Assembly (NCBI GenBank): GCA_002840895.1
Contig: PHCZ01000001.1
Span: 124,001-188,000 of the forward strand
Source of the DNA: Bacteroidetes bacterium HGW-Bacteroidetes-8
Lineage (GTDB): Bacteria > Bacteroidota > Bacteroidia > Bacteroidales > UBA932
Length of the DNA stretch: 64,000 nt
Direction of reading: 5' to 3'
The notes below the pieces were generated by a model, which saw only the letters and a program-made list of their open reading frames with translations, was not told the DNA's origin and ran no database searches. Shown piece after piece: positions 1 to 8,049 of the stretch (its first letter is position 1; each line of letters opens with the position of its first letter). The translations under genes and the position numbers were made by a program.

Positions 1-2496
1 AGTGGCCTCTCTCTTCCGGAGATTCTCATAACCCCCTACACTCAAAAAAACAGGGCTATGGGGGTCTCGGAGAGCACCCTTATAAATGCAATAAACACAA
101 ATAACCAGCAGTTGGGTAATATCTCCATTAAAGATGGACACTACCAGTGGGATATCAGGTTTATGTCCGAGATCCGTTCAAAAACAGATATCGAGAATAT
201 AAACCTTAACATCAATGGCAGGGTATTCAAATTTAAAGAGCTTGCTGCTGTTACCGAAAAACCTGCAAGGGCCAAAGGGATGGCACGATCAGACGGGAAA
301 CTTGCGGTTAGTCTGGCAGTTGTCAAGCAGTCAGATGCTAAGATGGCCAGCCTTAAAAGTTCATTGAATGTCCTGATGGATGATTTTAATAAAGAGTATC
401 CACAAGTGCAGTTTAAGGTAACCAGAGACCAGACCCAGCTTTTGGACTACTCAATATCAAATCTGAGAAACAACATTATTCTCGGTGCAATCCTTGCCTG
501 TTTAGTGATCTTTCTCTTTTTACAGGATTTTAGATCTCCAATGCTGGTTACCATCACAATTCCACTCTCGCTTATAGTATCGCTACTCTTCTTCTTTGTT
601 GCAGGAATCTCCATAAATATTATCTCCCTCTCCGGGTTGATTCTGGGTATTGGGATGATGGTAGACAACTCAATAATTGTAATAGATAATATTACACAGA
701 TGCGCGAGCGGAGAGTCCCTCTTAAAGAGGCTGTTGTTCGAGGGGTGGGAGAGGTTTTTGCCCCTATGCTAAGTTCTGTTCTCACCACCTGCTCTGTCTT
801 TCTTCCTCTCATTTTTCTAAGTGGAATTGCAGGAGCACTCTTCTATGATCAGGCAATGGCAGTTACAATAGGACTTATCTCGTCATTAATGGTGGCAGTC
901 TTGGTTATTCCTGTCTACTACTACCTCTTCTATGGTAAGAGCAGCGGGGTTACCAAAAACAGATATCTCTCAAAATTTCAGATATTTGATTATCACCTTT
1001 TTTATGAGAAGAGTCTCAAATGGGTATTCAGACATCAGAGGTTGGTCTGGACAATATTTATTCTCATAATCCCAGCCACTTTTTTCCTTTACAAAGAGAT
1101 AGATAAATCTAAATTACCACCTGTTACTCACGATGACACAATACTCTATATCGACTGGAATCTGCCGTTAAACCCGACAGAGAGCGATTCAAGGGTTGAG
1201 CTAATAACAAAAAAGGTGGAGGCACTTTTAGCACACAGAAGCACCTATATTGCCGGCCAGCAATTTATCCTTTCACACACACCTGAACTTACCCAATCTG
1301 AGGCTTTAATATATTTAAGAGCAAACAGGCCGGAAGATTTAATTGAGATAGAGACGGTGATTTCAAACTCTTTAAAAACGCTCTATCCTCAGGCAACATT
1401 CCGCTTCTCAATGGCAGATAATATCTTCAATATGATATTCTCAGATAAAGAGTACAACCTGGTAGCCAAGATTATAGGGAAGGATAACAATCCGCCGGAC
1501 CCGGATAAATTAAATCTGTTTCTGGAGAAGGTATCTGCTCAAATCCCGACCCTATATATAGAGCCGGTTTTGTGGCAGGAGCAGATTCTGCTTGTGACCA
1601 GGCCGGAGATGCTATCACTTCACAGAGTTGAACACAGCGCCATACACAATGCAATCCAGAATGCTGCAAGAGAGAGTCGCCTCTTCTCTATCAGCCACGG
1701 AACCTACTCAGTACCAATAATTATGGGGGATGAAGAGAGCTTTAGCAGCGATTTTACCAAACTCTCACTAAAGAGCTCTTCCGGAGTTGATATTCCACTC
1801 ACTGAACTGCTTCGTGAGAGTCGTGTAAGAGATTTTAAGAGTATAGTCTCCGGAAACGAGGGGGATTACTACCCATTAAACCTGAAGGTTGCAGATAGAG
1901 ATGTTAAAGATGTAATTCTAAAAATTGAGGCTGCTGCAAAGGCAGACAAGAATTTCGATGTGGTGTTTGCAGGGAGCTACTTCTCGAACAGAGAGCTTAT
2001 AAAAGAGCTGGTGATTATTCTCACAGTAGCACTGCTGCTCCTATTCTTTATTTTAGCTGCTCAATTTGAGTCTTTGATACAACCTTTGATAATCCTCTCG
2101 GAGGTTGTTGTCGATATCTTTGGAGCGATGCTCTTTCTTTGGGTTTTCGGGTCGGGTCTTAATCTTATGTCAATGATTGGAATCGTGGTAATGAGCGGTA
2201 TTATTATAAACGACTCAATACTTAAGGTAGATACAATAAACCGTCTGCGAAGGGAGGGGTACTCTCTGCTGAGAGCAATTATGACTGGAGGAACAAGAAG
2301 ACTTAAACCTATCTTAATGACCAGTCTCACTACCATATTGGCAATTGCTCCGTTTCTTGTAAGAGGTGATATGGGTTCTGACCTGCAGTACCCGTTATCT
2401 CTTGCATTAATAGGGGGTATGATTGTGGGTACAATTGTTAGTATCTACTTTATTCCTGTATTCTACTACAACATCTATAAAAAGAGGAGCAAATGA
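1..2496 (+). CDS. RND-family efflux permease, N-terminus outside window
   Basis: This is an inner-membrane resistance-nodulation-division permease driven by the proton gradient. The frame is open from base 1, so about 200 residues of a family normally around 1,030 long lie upstream. Visible parts are the end of the first porter domain, TM2-TM6 with a TM4 relay motif GMMVDNSIIVIDN (one Asp followed by Asn, where drug exporters usually have Asp-Asp), the second periplasmic loop, and TM8-TM12 with FESLIQPLI and MSGIIINDSI. The stop overlaps the start of the next permease by four bases (ATGA), so the two are co-translated and may form a mixed trimer. The membrane-fusion and TolC-like partners would be expected upstream. 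The substrate cannot be told from the sequence. Confidence 0.9.
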   Translation, partial: SGLSLPEILITPYTQKNRAMGVSESTLINAINTNNQQLGNISIKDGHYQWDIRFMSEIRSKTDIENINLNINGRVFKFKELAAVTEKPARAKGMARSDGKLAVSLAVVKQSDAKMASLKSSLNVLMDDFNKEYPQVQFKVTRDQTQLLDYSISNLRNNIILGAILACLVIFLFLQDFRSPMLVTITIPLSLIVSLLFFFVAGISINIISLSGLILGIGMMVDNSIIVIDNITQMRERRVPLKEAVVRGVGEVFAPMLSSVLTTCSVFLPLIFLSGIAGALFYDQAMAVTIGLISSLMVAVLVIPVYYYLFYGKSSGVTKNRYLSKFQIFDYHLFYEKSLKWVFRHQRLVWTIFILIIPATFFLYKEIDKSKLPPVTHDDTILYIDWNLPLNPTESDSRVELITKKVEALLAHRSTYIAGQQFILSHTPELTQSEALIYLRANRPEDLIEIETVISNSLKTLYPQATFRFSMADNIFNMIFSDKEYNLVAKIIGKDNNPPDPDKLNLFLEKVSAQIPTLYIEPVLWQEQILLVTRPEMLSLHRVEHSAIHNAIQNAARESRLFSISHGTYSVPIIMGDEESFSSDFTKLSLKSSSGVDIPLTELLRESRVRDFKSIVSGNEGDYYPLNLKVADRDVKDVILKIEAAAKADKNFDVVFAGSYFSNRELIKELVIILTVALLLLFFILAAQFESLIQPLIILSEVVVDIFGAMLFLWVFGSGLNLMSMIGIVVMSGIIINDSILKVDTINRLRREGYSLLRAIMTGGTRRLKPILMTSLTTILAIAPFLVRGDMGSDLQYPLSLALIGGMIVGTIVSIYFIPVFYYNIYKKRSK

Positions 2497-5400
2497 GACT
2501 ACCATCATTTTCCGTAATACTCATATTTGTAGTCCTTGTTGTGGTTGGAGCGGGAATTGCACCACTGCTGAGTCTTCAATATAGTCCTACCGTTAAGAGC
2601 AAAAATCTCTCTGTTTCGTTCAACTGGCCGGGAGCTTCTGCAAGGGTTATTGAGGCAGAGGTGACATCTAAACTTGAGGGGGTTATCTCCACTCTATCAG
2701 GAGTTGGAGATATAACCTCAACATCATCTAAGGATAGGGGCTCCATAAATGTAGTTTTAAAGCCATCTGCAGACCTCGATGCAGTCAAGTTTGAACTGGC
2801 CTCACTAATACGTAGAGTCTATCCCAAGCTCCCTAAAGAGGTCACATTTCCTCAGATTACCTCAAGGTCGCCATCTAATTACAATCCCTACTCCTCTCCA
2901 TTCAGTTCACCCTACTCCTCACCTGCAGATGCCAGACCTATCCTCACCTATACAATCAACTCCTCGCTCTCTCCATTGAAAATAAACGAATATGCCCAGG
3001 AGAATATTGTAAATGAGCTCACATTAATTCCCGGTCTGGGCAGTGCAGATCTCTCAGGTGCAACATCTTATGTATACGAGATTGAGTACAATCCGGAGTA
3101 TATCGGGAGTCTTGGGGTTAGCGCCCAGGATATCACATCGGCAATAAACAGCAACACCGGAAGGGAGAGTATTATGGGAAACAGAGATGGAGTTGCTATT
3201 GTATTGAGGACACAAGGGGCAAATGAATCTTTAAAAAAGATACCCGTTAAGAATGTTAACGGAAGAATTATCACACTGGAGGATATCTGCACAATCACCC
3301 TAAAAGAGGAGCAGCCGGCCAGATACAGCAGAATAAATGCACTCAACACAATCAACCTCTCCATTAAGGCAGACAGAGGTGCAAACAATCTGGAGCTCAT
3401 TAAGGCAGTTAAGAGCAAGATGACCGAGCTTAGTAAAAGATTTCCCGAGAACTTCTCTGCTATGATTATTCACGACCAATCTACAGAGATCAAGGGGGAG
3501 ATCAACAAAATTTTAAGACGAACAATCCTCTCGGTGATTATACTGCTGCTGTTTGTTTATGCGGTGAGCAGGAGCCTCAGGTACCTCGCAATTATAACAG
3601 TCACTTTAGTAGCAAATATATTCATTGCATTTATCTTCTACTACATTTTCAAACTGGAGATACACATCTACTCTCTGGCCGGAATAACGGTCTCTCTGGG
3701 AATTATCATAGACACATCAATAATAATGATATCCCATTACGGATATTATAAAAACCGAAAGGCATTCATTGCAATTTTAGCTGCCCTTCTCACCACAATA
3801 GGTGCCCTTGCGGTTGTCTTTCTTCTGCCTGAGTCTGAAAAGAGCATTCTCCTGGAGTTCTCTGCAGTGATAATAATTAACCTCACAGTTTCTATGGCAA
3901 TTGCCTTGCTTCTGATTCCTGCCCTGATAGATACATTCCCTATTAAAGGGGTAAGTGCATCACGAAGCATCAAAAGAGCAAGAAGAACATTAAGATTCAA
4001 CCACTCATATGCCCGTTATATCACATTTGCAAGAGCCCACAAATGGATCTTTATTCTTTTAATTGTGCTGGGATTCGGGGTTCCTGTGCATCTGTTGCCG
4101 TCAAAAATTCAAAAAGAGGAGAACACCTTCCATAAGATCTACAACAAGACAATAGGTGGCTCATTCTATCAAAATAAGATGAAAGATGTAGTTGAGAAGA
4201 CACTTGGTGGCTCAATGAGACTTTTTAGTAAAAGCCGTCGTTTTGGAGGGTTTTACCGAGGCCTTGAGAGTCAGGAGATAAACATAAGTGCATCTCTGCC
4301 GGATGGATGTACAGTACAGCAGCTAAATGACATTGTAACCCATATGGAGAACTATCTTACCCAGTTTAAGGAGATTAAGATTTTTCATACAAATATCAAT
4401 TCATACAACAACGCCTCTATTACTATCTCTTTTAAAGACGAATATGAGTTTTCGGGGTTTCCCGCAATGCTTCAGAACGCCATTATCTCAAAAGCAATTG
4501 ACTTTGGCGGGGCAAACTGGAGGGTATGGGGTATTGGAGACCAGTACTTTAGTAATAATGTAAGCAGCGGAGACTCACGAAGCAACAGAATCGAACTTTC
4601 CGGGTATAATTACGACATTCTTTATAAATATTGCTTTGACCTGGCCTCTACACTTTCTGAGAATCAGCGGGTGAACGGAGCAGAGGTTTCGGGCTCGGGA
4701 GGGTTTGGCAGGGTAGGGAGGAATGAGTATTTTATAGAGTTTAACAGAGAGAGGCTGGCAGGGCTCAACATAAGCCCGGCAAGCATCTACTCCTCTCTAA
4801 ACAGAAAGCTGGCCCCTTCCGGAAGTGCACAGATAAAATCCTCAGACGGGAAGATAATAAGGGCTTCTGTAATCTCGGACGAGAACAGCACTTTTGATAT
4901 ATGGAATCTTAGAAGCGAGTATCTTGATATAGGTGACAGAAAGATTAAATTCTCAGATATCGGAAAGATAGATATGCGACGCACCGGTAATGATATCTTC
5001 AAAAAGAACCAACAGTATCTCCTCTCTGTAGTATACGATTTTATTGGCCCTTATGAACTATCTTCGCGGGTTAGAGACAGGGAGATCAAGAGGATGAACG
5101 AAGAGGTGCTCCCGATTGGCTTCAAGGCAGGTAGCGATAGCTTTGGCGGGATGATGTTCGGGTCAAGCTATTTTTGGATACTATTGATAATTATCGCTAC
5201 CATCTATTTTATATGCGCCATTCTGTTTGAATCCCTCACACAGCCATTGATAATAATTATTCTCATCCCAATCTCCTTTATAGGACTTTTCCTCACATTC
5301 TCCCTCACTAAATTCACCTTTGACCAGGGAGGGTTTGCAGCGCTGATAATGTTGAGTGGAATATCTGTAAATGCCGGGATCTACGTTATAAACCAGTATA

Positions 5401-5663
5401 ATCTGCTTAAGAAATACGGAAAAGGGGCATTATCTCCGGTTATGTTATATATCAAAGCCTACAACCACAAAATTATACCCATAATGCTCACGATAGTCTC
5501 AACAATTCTGGGGTTGACACCATTTCTTACAGACGGTAAAAACGAGGTATTCTGGTTCTCTTTTGCTGTGGGGACAATGGGTGGGTTGCTCTTCTCAATA
5601 ATCGGGATAATTTTTATTCTTCCTGTATGGGGGAGGAGAGTTATTAAAGCTCCTCTTTCCTGA
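2493..5663 (+). CDS. RND-family efflux permease, second subunit
   Basis: This is a full-length (1,056 aa) RND permease with 12 predicted membrane segments: TM1 at residues 5-25, a porter domain, the TM2-6 block near 340-475, a second porter domain, and the TM8-12 block near 890-1050. Its TM4 keeps one acidic residue (GIIIDTSIIMIS) and TM10 reads LSGISVNAGIYVINQ, both divergent from AcrB-type relay sites. An unusual Ser/Pro/Tyr-rich insert with repeated YSSP lies near residue 130 in the first porter domain. It starts inside the stop of the preceding permease and its 3' end overlaps the convergent response regulator by 20 bp. Two different permeases in tandem recall MdtB-MdtC, but the substrate is unknown. 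Confidence 0.92.
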   Translation: MRLPSFSVILIFVVLVVVGAGIAPLLSLQYSPTVKSKNLSVSFNWPGASARVIEAEVTSKLEGVISTLSGVGDITSTSSKDRGSINVVLKPSADLDAVKFELASLIRRVYPKLPKEVTFPQITSRSPSNYNPYSSPFSSPYSSPADARPILTYTINSSLSPLKINEYAQENIVNELTLIPGLGSADLSGATSYVYEIEYNPEYIGSLGVSAQDITSAINSNTGRESIMGNRDGVAIVLRTQGANESLKKIPVKNVNGRIITLEDICTITLKEEQPARYSRINALNTINLSIKADRGANNLELIKAVKSKMTELSKRFPENFSAMIIHDQSTEIKGEINKILRRTILSVIILLLFVYAVSRSLRYLAIITVTLVANIFIAFIFYYIFKLEIHIYSLAGITVSLGIIIDTSIIMISHYGYYKNRKAFIAILAALLTTIGALAVVFLLPESEKSILLEFSAVIIINLTVSMAIALLLIPALIDTFPIKGVSASRSIKRARRTLRFNHSYARYITFARAHKWIFILLIVLGFGVPVHLLPSKIQKEENTFHKIYNKTIGGSFYQNKMKDVVEKTLGGSMRLFSKSRRFGGFYRGLESQEINISASLPDGCTVQQLNDIVTHMENYLTQFKEIKIFHTNINSYNNASITISFKDEYEFSGFPAMLQNAIISKAIDFGGANWRVWGIGDQYFSNNVSSGDSRSNRIELSGYNYDILYKYCFDLASTLSENQRVNGAEVSGSGGFGRVGRNEYFIEFNRERLAGLNISPASIYSSLNRKLAPSGSAQIKSSDGKIIRASVISDENSTFDIWNLRSEYLDIGDRKIKFSDIGKIDMRRTGNDIFKKNQQYLLSVVYDFIGPYELSSRVRDREIKRMNEEVLPIGFKAGSDSFGGMMFGSSYFWILLIIIATIYFICAILFESLTQPLIIIILIPISFIGLFLTFSLTKFTFDQGGFAALIMLSGISVNAGIYVINQYNLLKKYGKGALSPVMLYIKAYNHKIIPIMLTIVSTILGLTPFLTDGKNEVFWFSFAVGTMGGLLFSIIGIIFILPVWGRRVIKAPLS

Positions 5664-6330
5664 GCCTGTATCCGACGCCTCGGATATTCTCTACAACAAG
5701 GAGGGTATCCGAGAGTTTTTTACGAAGATGGGAGGCCAGAGCCTCAAGGGATTTCTTTGAATCAATATCTTTATCGCCCCAAATATTTATGAAAAGATCT
5801 CCGTTTTTGCAGATCTGGTTAAAGTTCTGGCAAAGCAGCTGCAGTAGTTTGTTCTCATAAAAAGAGAGGGTAATTGTGGTCCCATCCTGCTGGAAAAGAC
5901 ACCTCTCCTCCGGAGAGTAATTTAGAGTTCCAAGAGTGTAGATATCATTATCTTTTGTCGAGATACTCAGACATTTCTGAACTCGTATGAGCAGCTCTCT
6001 TAGCCCGAAAGGTTTTTTAAGGTAGTCACTGCACCCTATCTCAAAACCATTGGCCACACTACTGTCGTCACTTATTGAGGTTATAAAGATTATGGGGATA
6101 TTCTTGTCTACAGCACGAATAAGCTTTGCAAGTTCGAAACCGTCTATCTCCGGCATATTAACATCAAACAGCAGTAGGTCCGGGTGAAATATGTGATATT
6201 TTTCAAAGGCCGTTTTTCCATCATTGACAAATGTGAGGTCGTAGCCGTTCATCTTAAGAAACTCACACATTGCGTACCCGAAATTTACCTCATCATCTGC
6301 CAGCAGTATCTTCTGTGCCATTCTCATCAT
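5644..6330 (-). CDS. OmpR-family response regulator
   Basis: This is a DNA-binding response regulator, the cytoplasmic output of the adjacent kinase. The receiver domain (about residues 5-120) has the acidic pair in LLADDE, the phospho-acceptor Asp in LLLFDVNMPEIDG, a Ser/Thr in FITS and the conserved Lys in YLKKPF. The C-terminal half is a winged helix ending IRGVGYRLR, typical of OmpR/PhoB regulators. It follows the kinase on the minus strand and overlaps its end, so the pair is one operon. Three possible Met starts (MMRMAQK) lie within 10 bases; the third gives the most family-like N-terminus. Its likely target is the peptide-export locus just upstream, because the pair sits divergent to it. 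That is inferred from position. Confidence 0.93.
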   Translation of the reverse strand: MMRMAQKILLADDEVNFGYAMCEFLKMNGYDLTFVNDGKTAFEKYHIFHPDLLLFDVNMPEIDGFELAKLIRAVDKNIPIIFITSISDDSSVANGFEIGCSDYLKKPFGLRELLIRVQKCLSISTKDNDIYTLGTLNYSPEERCLFQQDGTTITLSFYENKLLQLLCQNFNQICKNGDLFINIWGDKDIDSKKSLEALASHLRKKLSDTLLVVENIRGVGYRLRKEEL

Positions 6331-7672
6331 TTTTTAAAGATAGTATAAACTTGCTCCCAACCCCCACTTCGCTCTCCAGTTCAATCTTCCCTTTGTGTGC
6401 CTTTACAACCCACATTACATAGGTGAGCCCTAGCCCAAACCCTTTACCTTTTTGAGAGTGCTCTCTTTTGCTCACTCTGTAAAACTTCTCAAAAACCTTT
6501 GACTGCTCCTCTTTAGGTATTCCGATTCCATTATCAGCAACAATAATCCTGAAATAACCCCCTTTTGTCTGTGTGGTTACCGTTATAACTACCGGGTCAT
6601 CAGAATACTTAATTGCGTTGTCAATAAGATTTCCAATGGCGTTTGTAATATGAAGTTTGTCCCCGAAAAGCATCTCCTTTCCCGGCTCTATGTTGGCACT
6701 GAGATGGACGGTTTTTTTGGAGTCTACACTATGCCTTACAATATGTGGTTCGATTGCCTCATTTATGTTGAAAAGAGCTTTATTGAGGGGAGCCTGTCTT
6801 TTTTCAAATTTATTGATATCCAGTATATTCTCTATTAACCCGTTTAAGAAATTGAGCTGCTCCTTGGCTTTGCCAAGGAAGTACTTGGAATTTGCACCTT
6901 CGCTCATCTCTCCCACCTCAAGGTTGGTAATGGAGGATTGTAGCGGAGACCTCAGCTCGTGAGTAAGGAAGTGTGTGATGTTCTCTTTAACCTTAGCAAG
7001 CGACACCTGTTTGTAGAGCATTCGGGTCTGCATAATAATACTAAAGAGAATGAAGATGGTCACAATTAAAGAAAGCACCAAAATTGTAAGTAGATCACCC
7101 TTAAAAACTGATGTCGGGTATGAAATGCTTGCGTTTATGACTAGATCTTTAGATGAAGTTAAATAGACAACAGTTTCAAAAGTAGGAGTGAGAAAATGGA
7201 GACTTTTTTTCGCCACTCTCTTTTCGATGGTTTTTGTTGTATCGGGTGAAGTGTACGAAATGGTGAAATTTGTATTTAAACCGGACTTAAGAAGAGATTT
7301 TGAGAAAAAAGCTGCAAGTGTATCGAGTTTCAAAGGGAGATCTTTTTTATAGACTTCCTGAAGAGCTTCTTGAACAGTTACCTTTGTAAAAGATTTTTTC
7401 TCTTTTTTTAGGTCTACATCAACAATTTTTCTCTCATTTTTTTTTGAATTATCTGAGAGTGTGTTTGAGATAACCACATTGAATCCCTTACCCTTATTCA
7501 TACTCAAGAGCCGACTGTCAAGCTCTTTGTTGATAGATTCATTTAACAGTATATCAGCATTTTTCCTGAACTCTGTCTTCTCACTCTCAATGATACGGAA
7601 GAGCCATACCCCCTGTAGTGCGAGCAGGAAAAGTATTGCGATAATTGAAAAAGTTAGTGCCCGATTCAGCAT
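6293..7672 (-). CDS. Membrane sensor histidine kinase
   Basis: This is a sensor kinase expected to phosphorylate the overlapping response regulator. The N-terminus has a membrane segment (LTFSIIAILFLLALQGVWLF), then an extracytoplasmic domain of about 170 residues, a second membrane segment (LLTILVLSLIVTIFILFSII), the HisKA H-box FLTHELRSPLQ, and an ATPase domain with N-box DNAIKYSDD, G1 box ADNGIGIP, F-box FEKFYRV and G2 box GKGFGLGL. The start was put at ATG 7672 rather than TTG 7723, because a TAGATTTG promoter element at 7719-7712 lies inside the longer reading. The sensor domain matches no family I recognise. A role in sensing the exported peptide is possible but unproven. Confidence 0.9.
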   Translation of the reverse strand: MLNRALTFSIIAILFLLALQGVWLFRIIESEKTEFRKNADILLNESINKELDSRLLSMNKGKGFNVVISNTLSDNSKKNERKIVDVDLKKEKKSFTKVTVQEALQEVYKKDLPLKLDTLAAFFSKSLLKSGLNTNFTISYTSPDTTKTIEKRVAKKSLHFLTPTFETVVYLTSSKDLVINASISYPTSVFKGDLLTILVLSLIVTIFILFSIIMQTRMLYKQVSLAKVKENITHFLTHELRSPLQSSITNLEVGEMSEGANSKYFLGKAKEQLNFLNGLIENILDINKFEKRQAPLNKALFNINEAIEPHIVRHSVDSKKTVHLSANIEPGKEMLFGDKLHITNAIGNLIDNAIKYSDDPVVITVTTQTKGGYFRIIVADNGIGIPKEEQSKVFEKFYRVSKREHSQKGKGFGLGLTYVMWVVKAHKGKIELESEVGVGSKFILSLKNDENGTEDTAGR

Positions 7673-7677
7673 TTTCA

Positions 7678-7721
7678 GCAAATTGTCAGCATTCTGTATG
7701 CATTCTGTGTGCAAATCTAAC
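7678..7721. promoter_or_regulatory. Four tandem 11-bp repeats, candidate operator
   Basis: Four consecutive 11-mers in the kinase/peptide intergenic region start at 7678, 7689, 7700 and 7711: GCAAATTGTCA, GCATTCTGTAT, GCATTCTGTGT and GCAAATCTAAC. An 11-bp period puts every unit on the same helix face, the usual arrangement for OmpR-family regulators. The block covers the kinase -7 element and leader and lies just upstream of the peptide gene. Autoregulation by the adjacent regulator is inferred. Confidence 0.45.
7712..7719 (-). promoter_or_regulatory. -7 promoter element of histidine kinase
   Basis: On the minus strand this reads TAGATTTG, an exact match to the Bacteroidota -7 consensus TAnnTTTG. 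It lies 39 bases before the ATG chosen for the kinase and overlaps the 11-bp repeats. Confidence 0.5.
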
Positions 7722-7777
7722 AAATATTATTAATTTATTTGTAATGCAAAACAACAACAACTAAAAACTAAAAAGTC

Positions 7778-7927
7778 ATGGAAACAACATTTGAAAAACT
7801 GAATGATCAAGAGATGATTAATGTGGTAGGCGGTCTAGAGAGAGTAGTAAGATATACCGACGAGCACGGTAATGTTTACTACATTATTATTCAGGAGAAC
7901 GTAGAAGAGGAGACTCCCGGAAATTAA
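7778..7927 (+). CDS. Double-glycine leader peptide, precursor of exported peptide
   Basis: This 49-residue ORF encodes a 19-residue leader, METTFEKLNDQEMINVVGG, with the pattern of C39-processed precursors (hydrophobic and acidic positions followed by Gly-Gly). Cleavage after GG would release a 30-residue peptide beginning LERVVRYTDEHG and ending EEETPGN. That product has no Cys and is acidic overall, with a short YYIII hydrophobic core. The C39-peptidase ABC exporter starts 122 bases downstream and a two-component system is divergent upstream, which makes this the obvious substrate. It could be a bacteriocin, a signalling peptide or a natural-product precursor. No modifying enzyme lies nearby and no immunity gene is evident, which leans slightly toward a signal. 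The function is unknown. A near-consensus -7 box (TTTATTTG) lies at 7734-7741. Confidence 0.8.
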   Translation: METTFEKLNDQEMINVVGGLERVVRYTDEHGNVYYIIIQENVEEETPGN

Positions 7928-7985
7928 GGAAATTTAAGATTTCGTGCCAGAACGCTTACAAAACGCTGAAAATCAGAATGTAAGC

Positions 7986-8016
7986 TTGGAAGTTGACATA
8001 ATTTTTATTATGTTTG
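7986..8016 (+). promoter_or_regulatory. Promoter of peptide-export ABC gene
   Basis: TATGTTTG at 8009-8016 matches the -7 consensus, and TTGG at 7986-7989 lies 19 bp upstream as a -33 element. The exporter start codon follows at 8050. The exporter may therefore be transcribed separately from the peptide gene. A short inverted repeat (GCTTAC / GTAAGC) lies at 7950-7985, between the two genes. Confidence 0.5.
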
Positions 8017-8049
8017 TGGTGATTATTGACTCTAAAAGAATAGTGAACT

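Noticed and set aside
447-812. 121-codon minus-strand ORF inside the first RND permease
   Set aside because: It is antisense to conserved TM2-TM5 codons and is a reading shadow.
1-5663. RND permeases as part of the peptide-export system
   Set aside because: They are on the opposite strand to the regulator pair, form their own operon, and the C39 ABC exporter with HlyD is sufficient.
7928-7985. Second small precursor peptide between the leader peptide and exporter
   Set aside because: No ORF with a start codon and GG leader could be read there on either strand.
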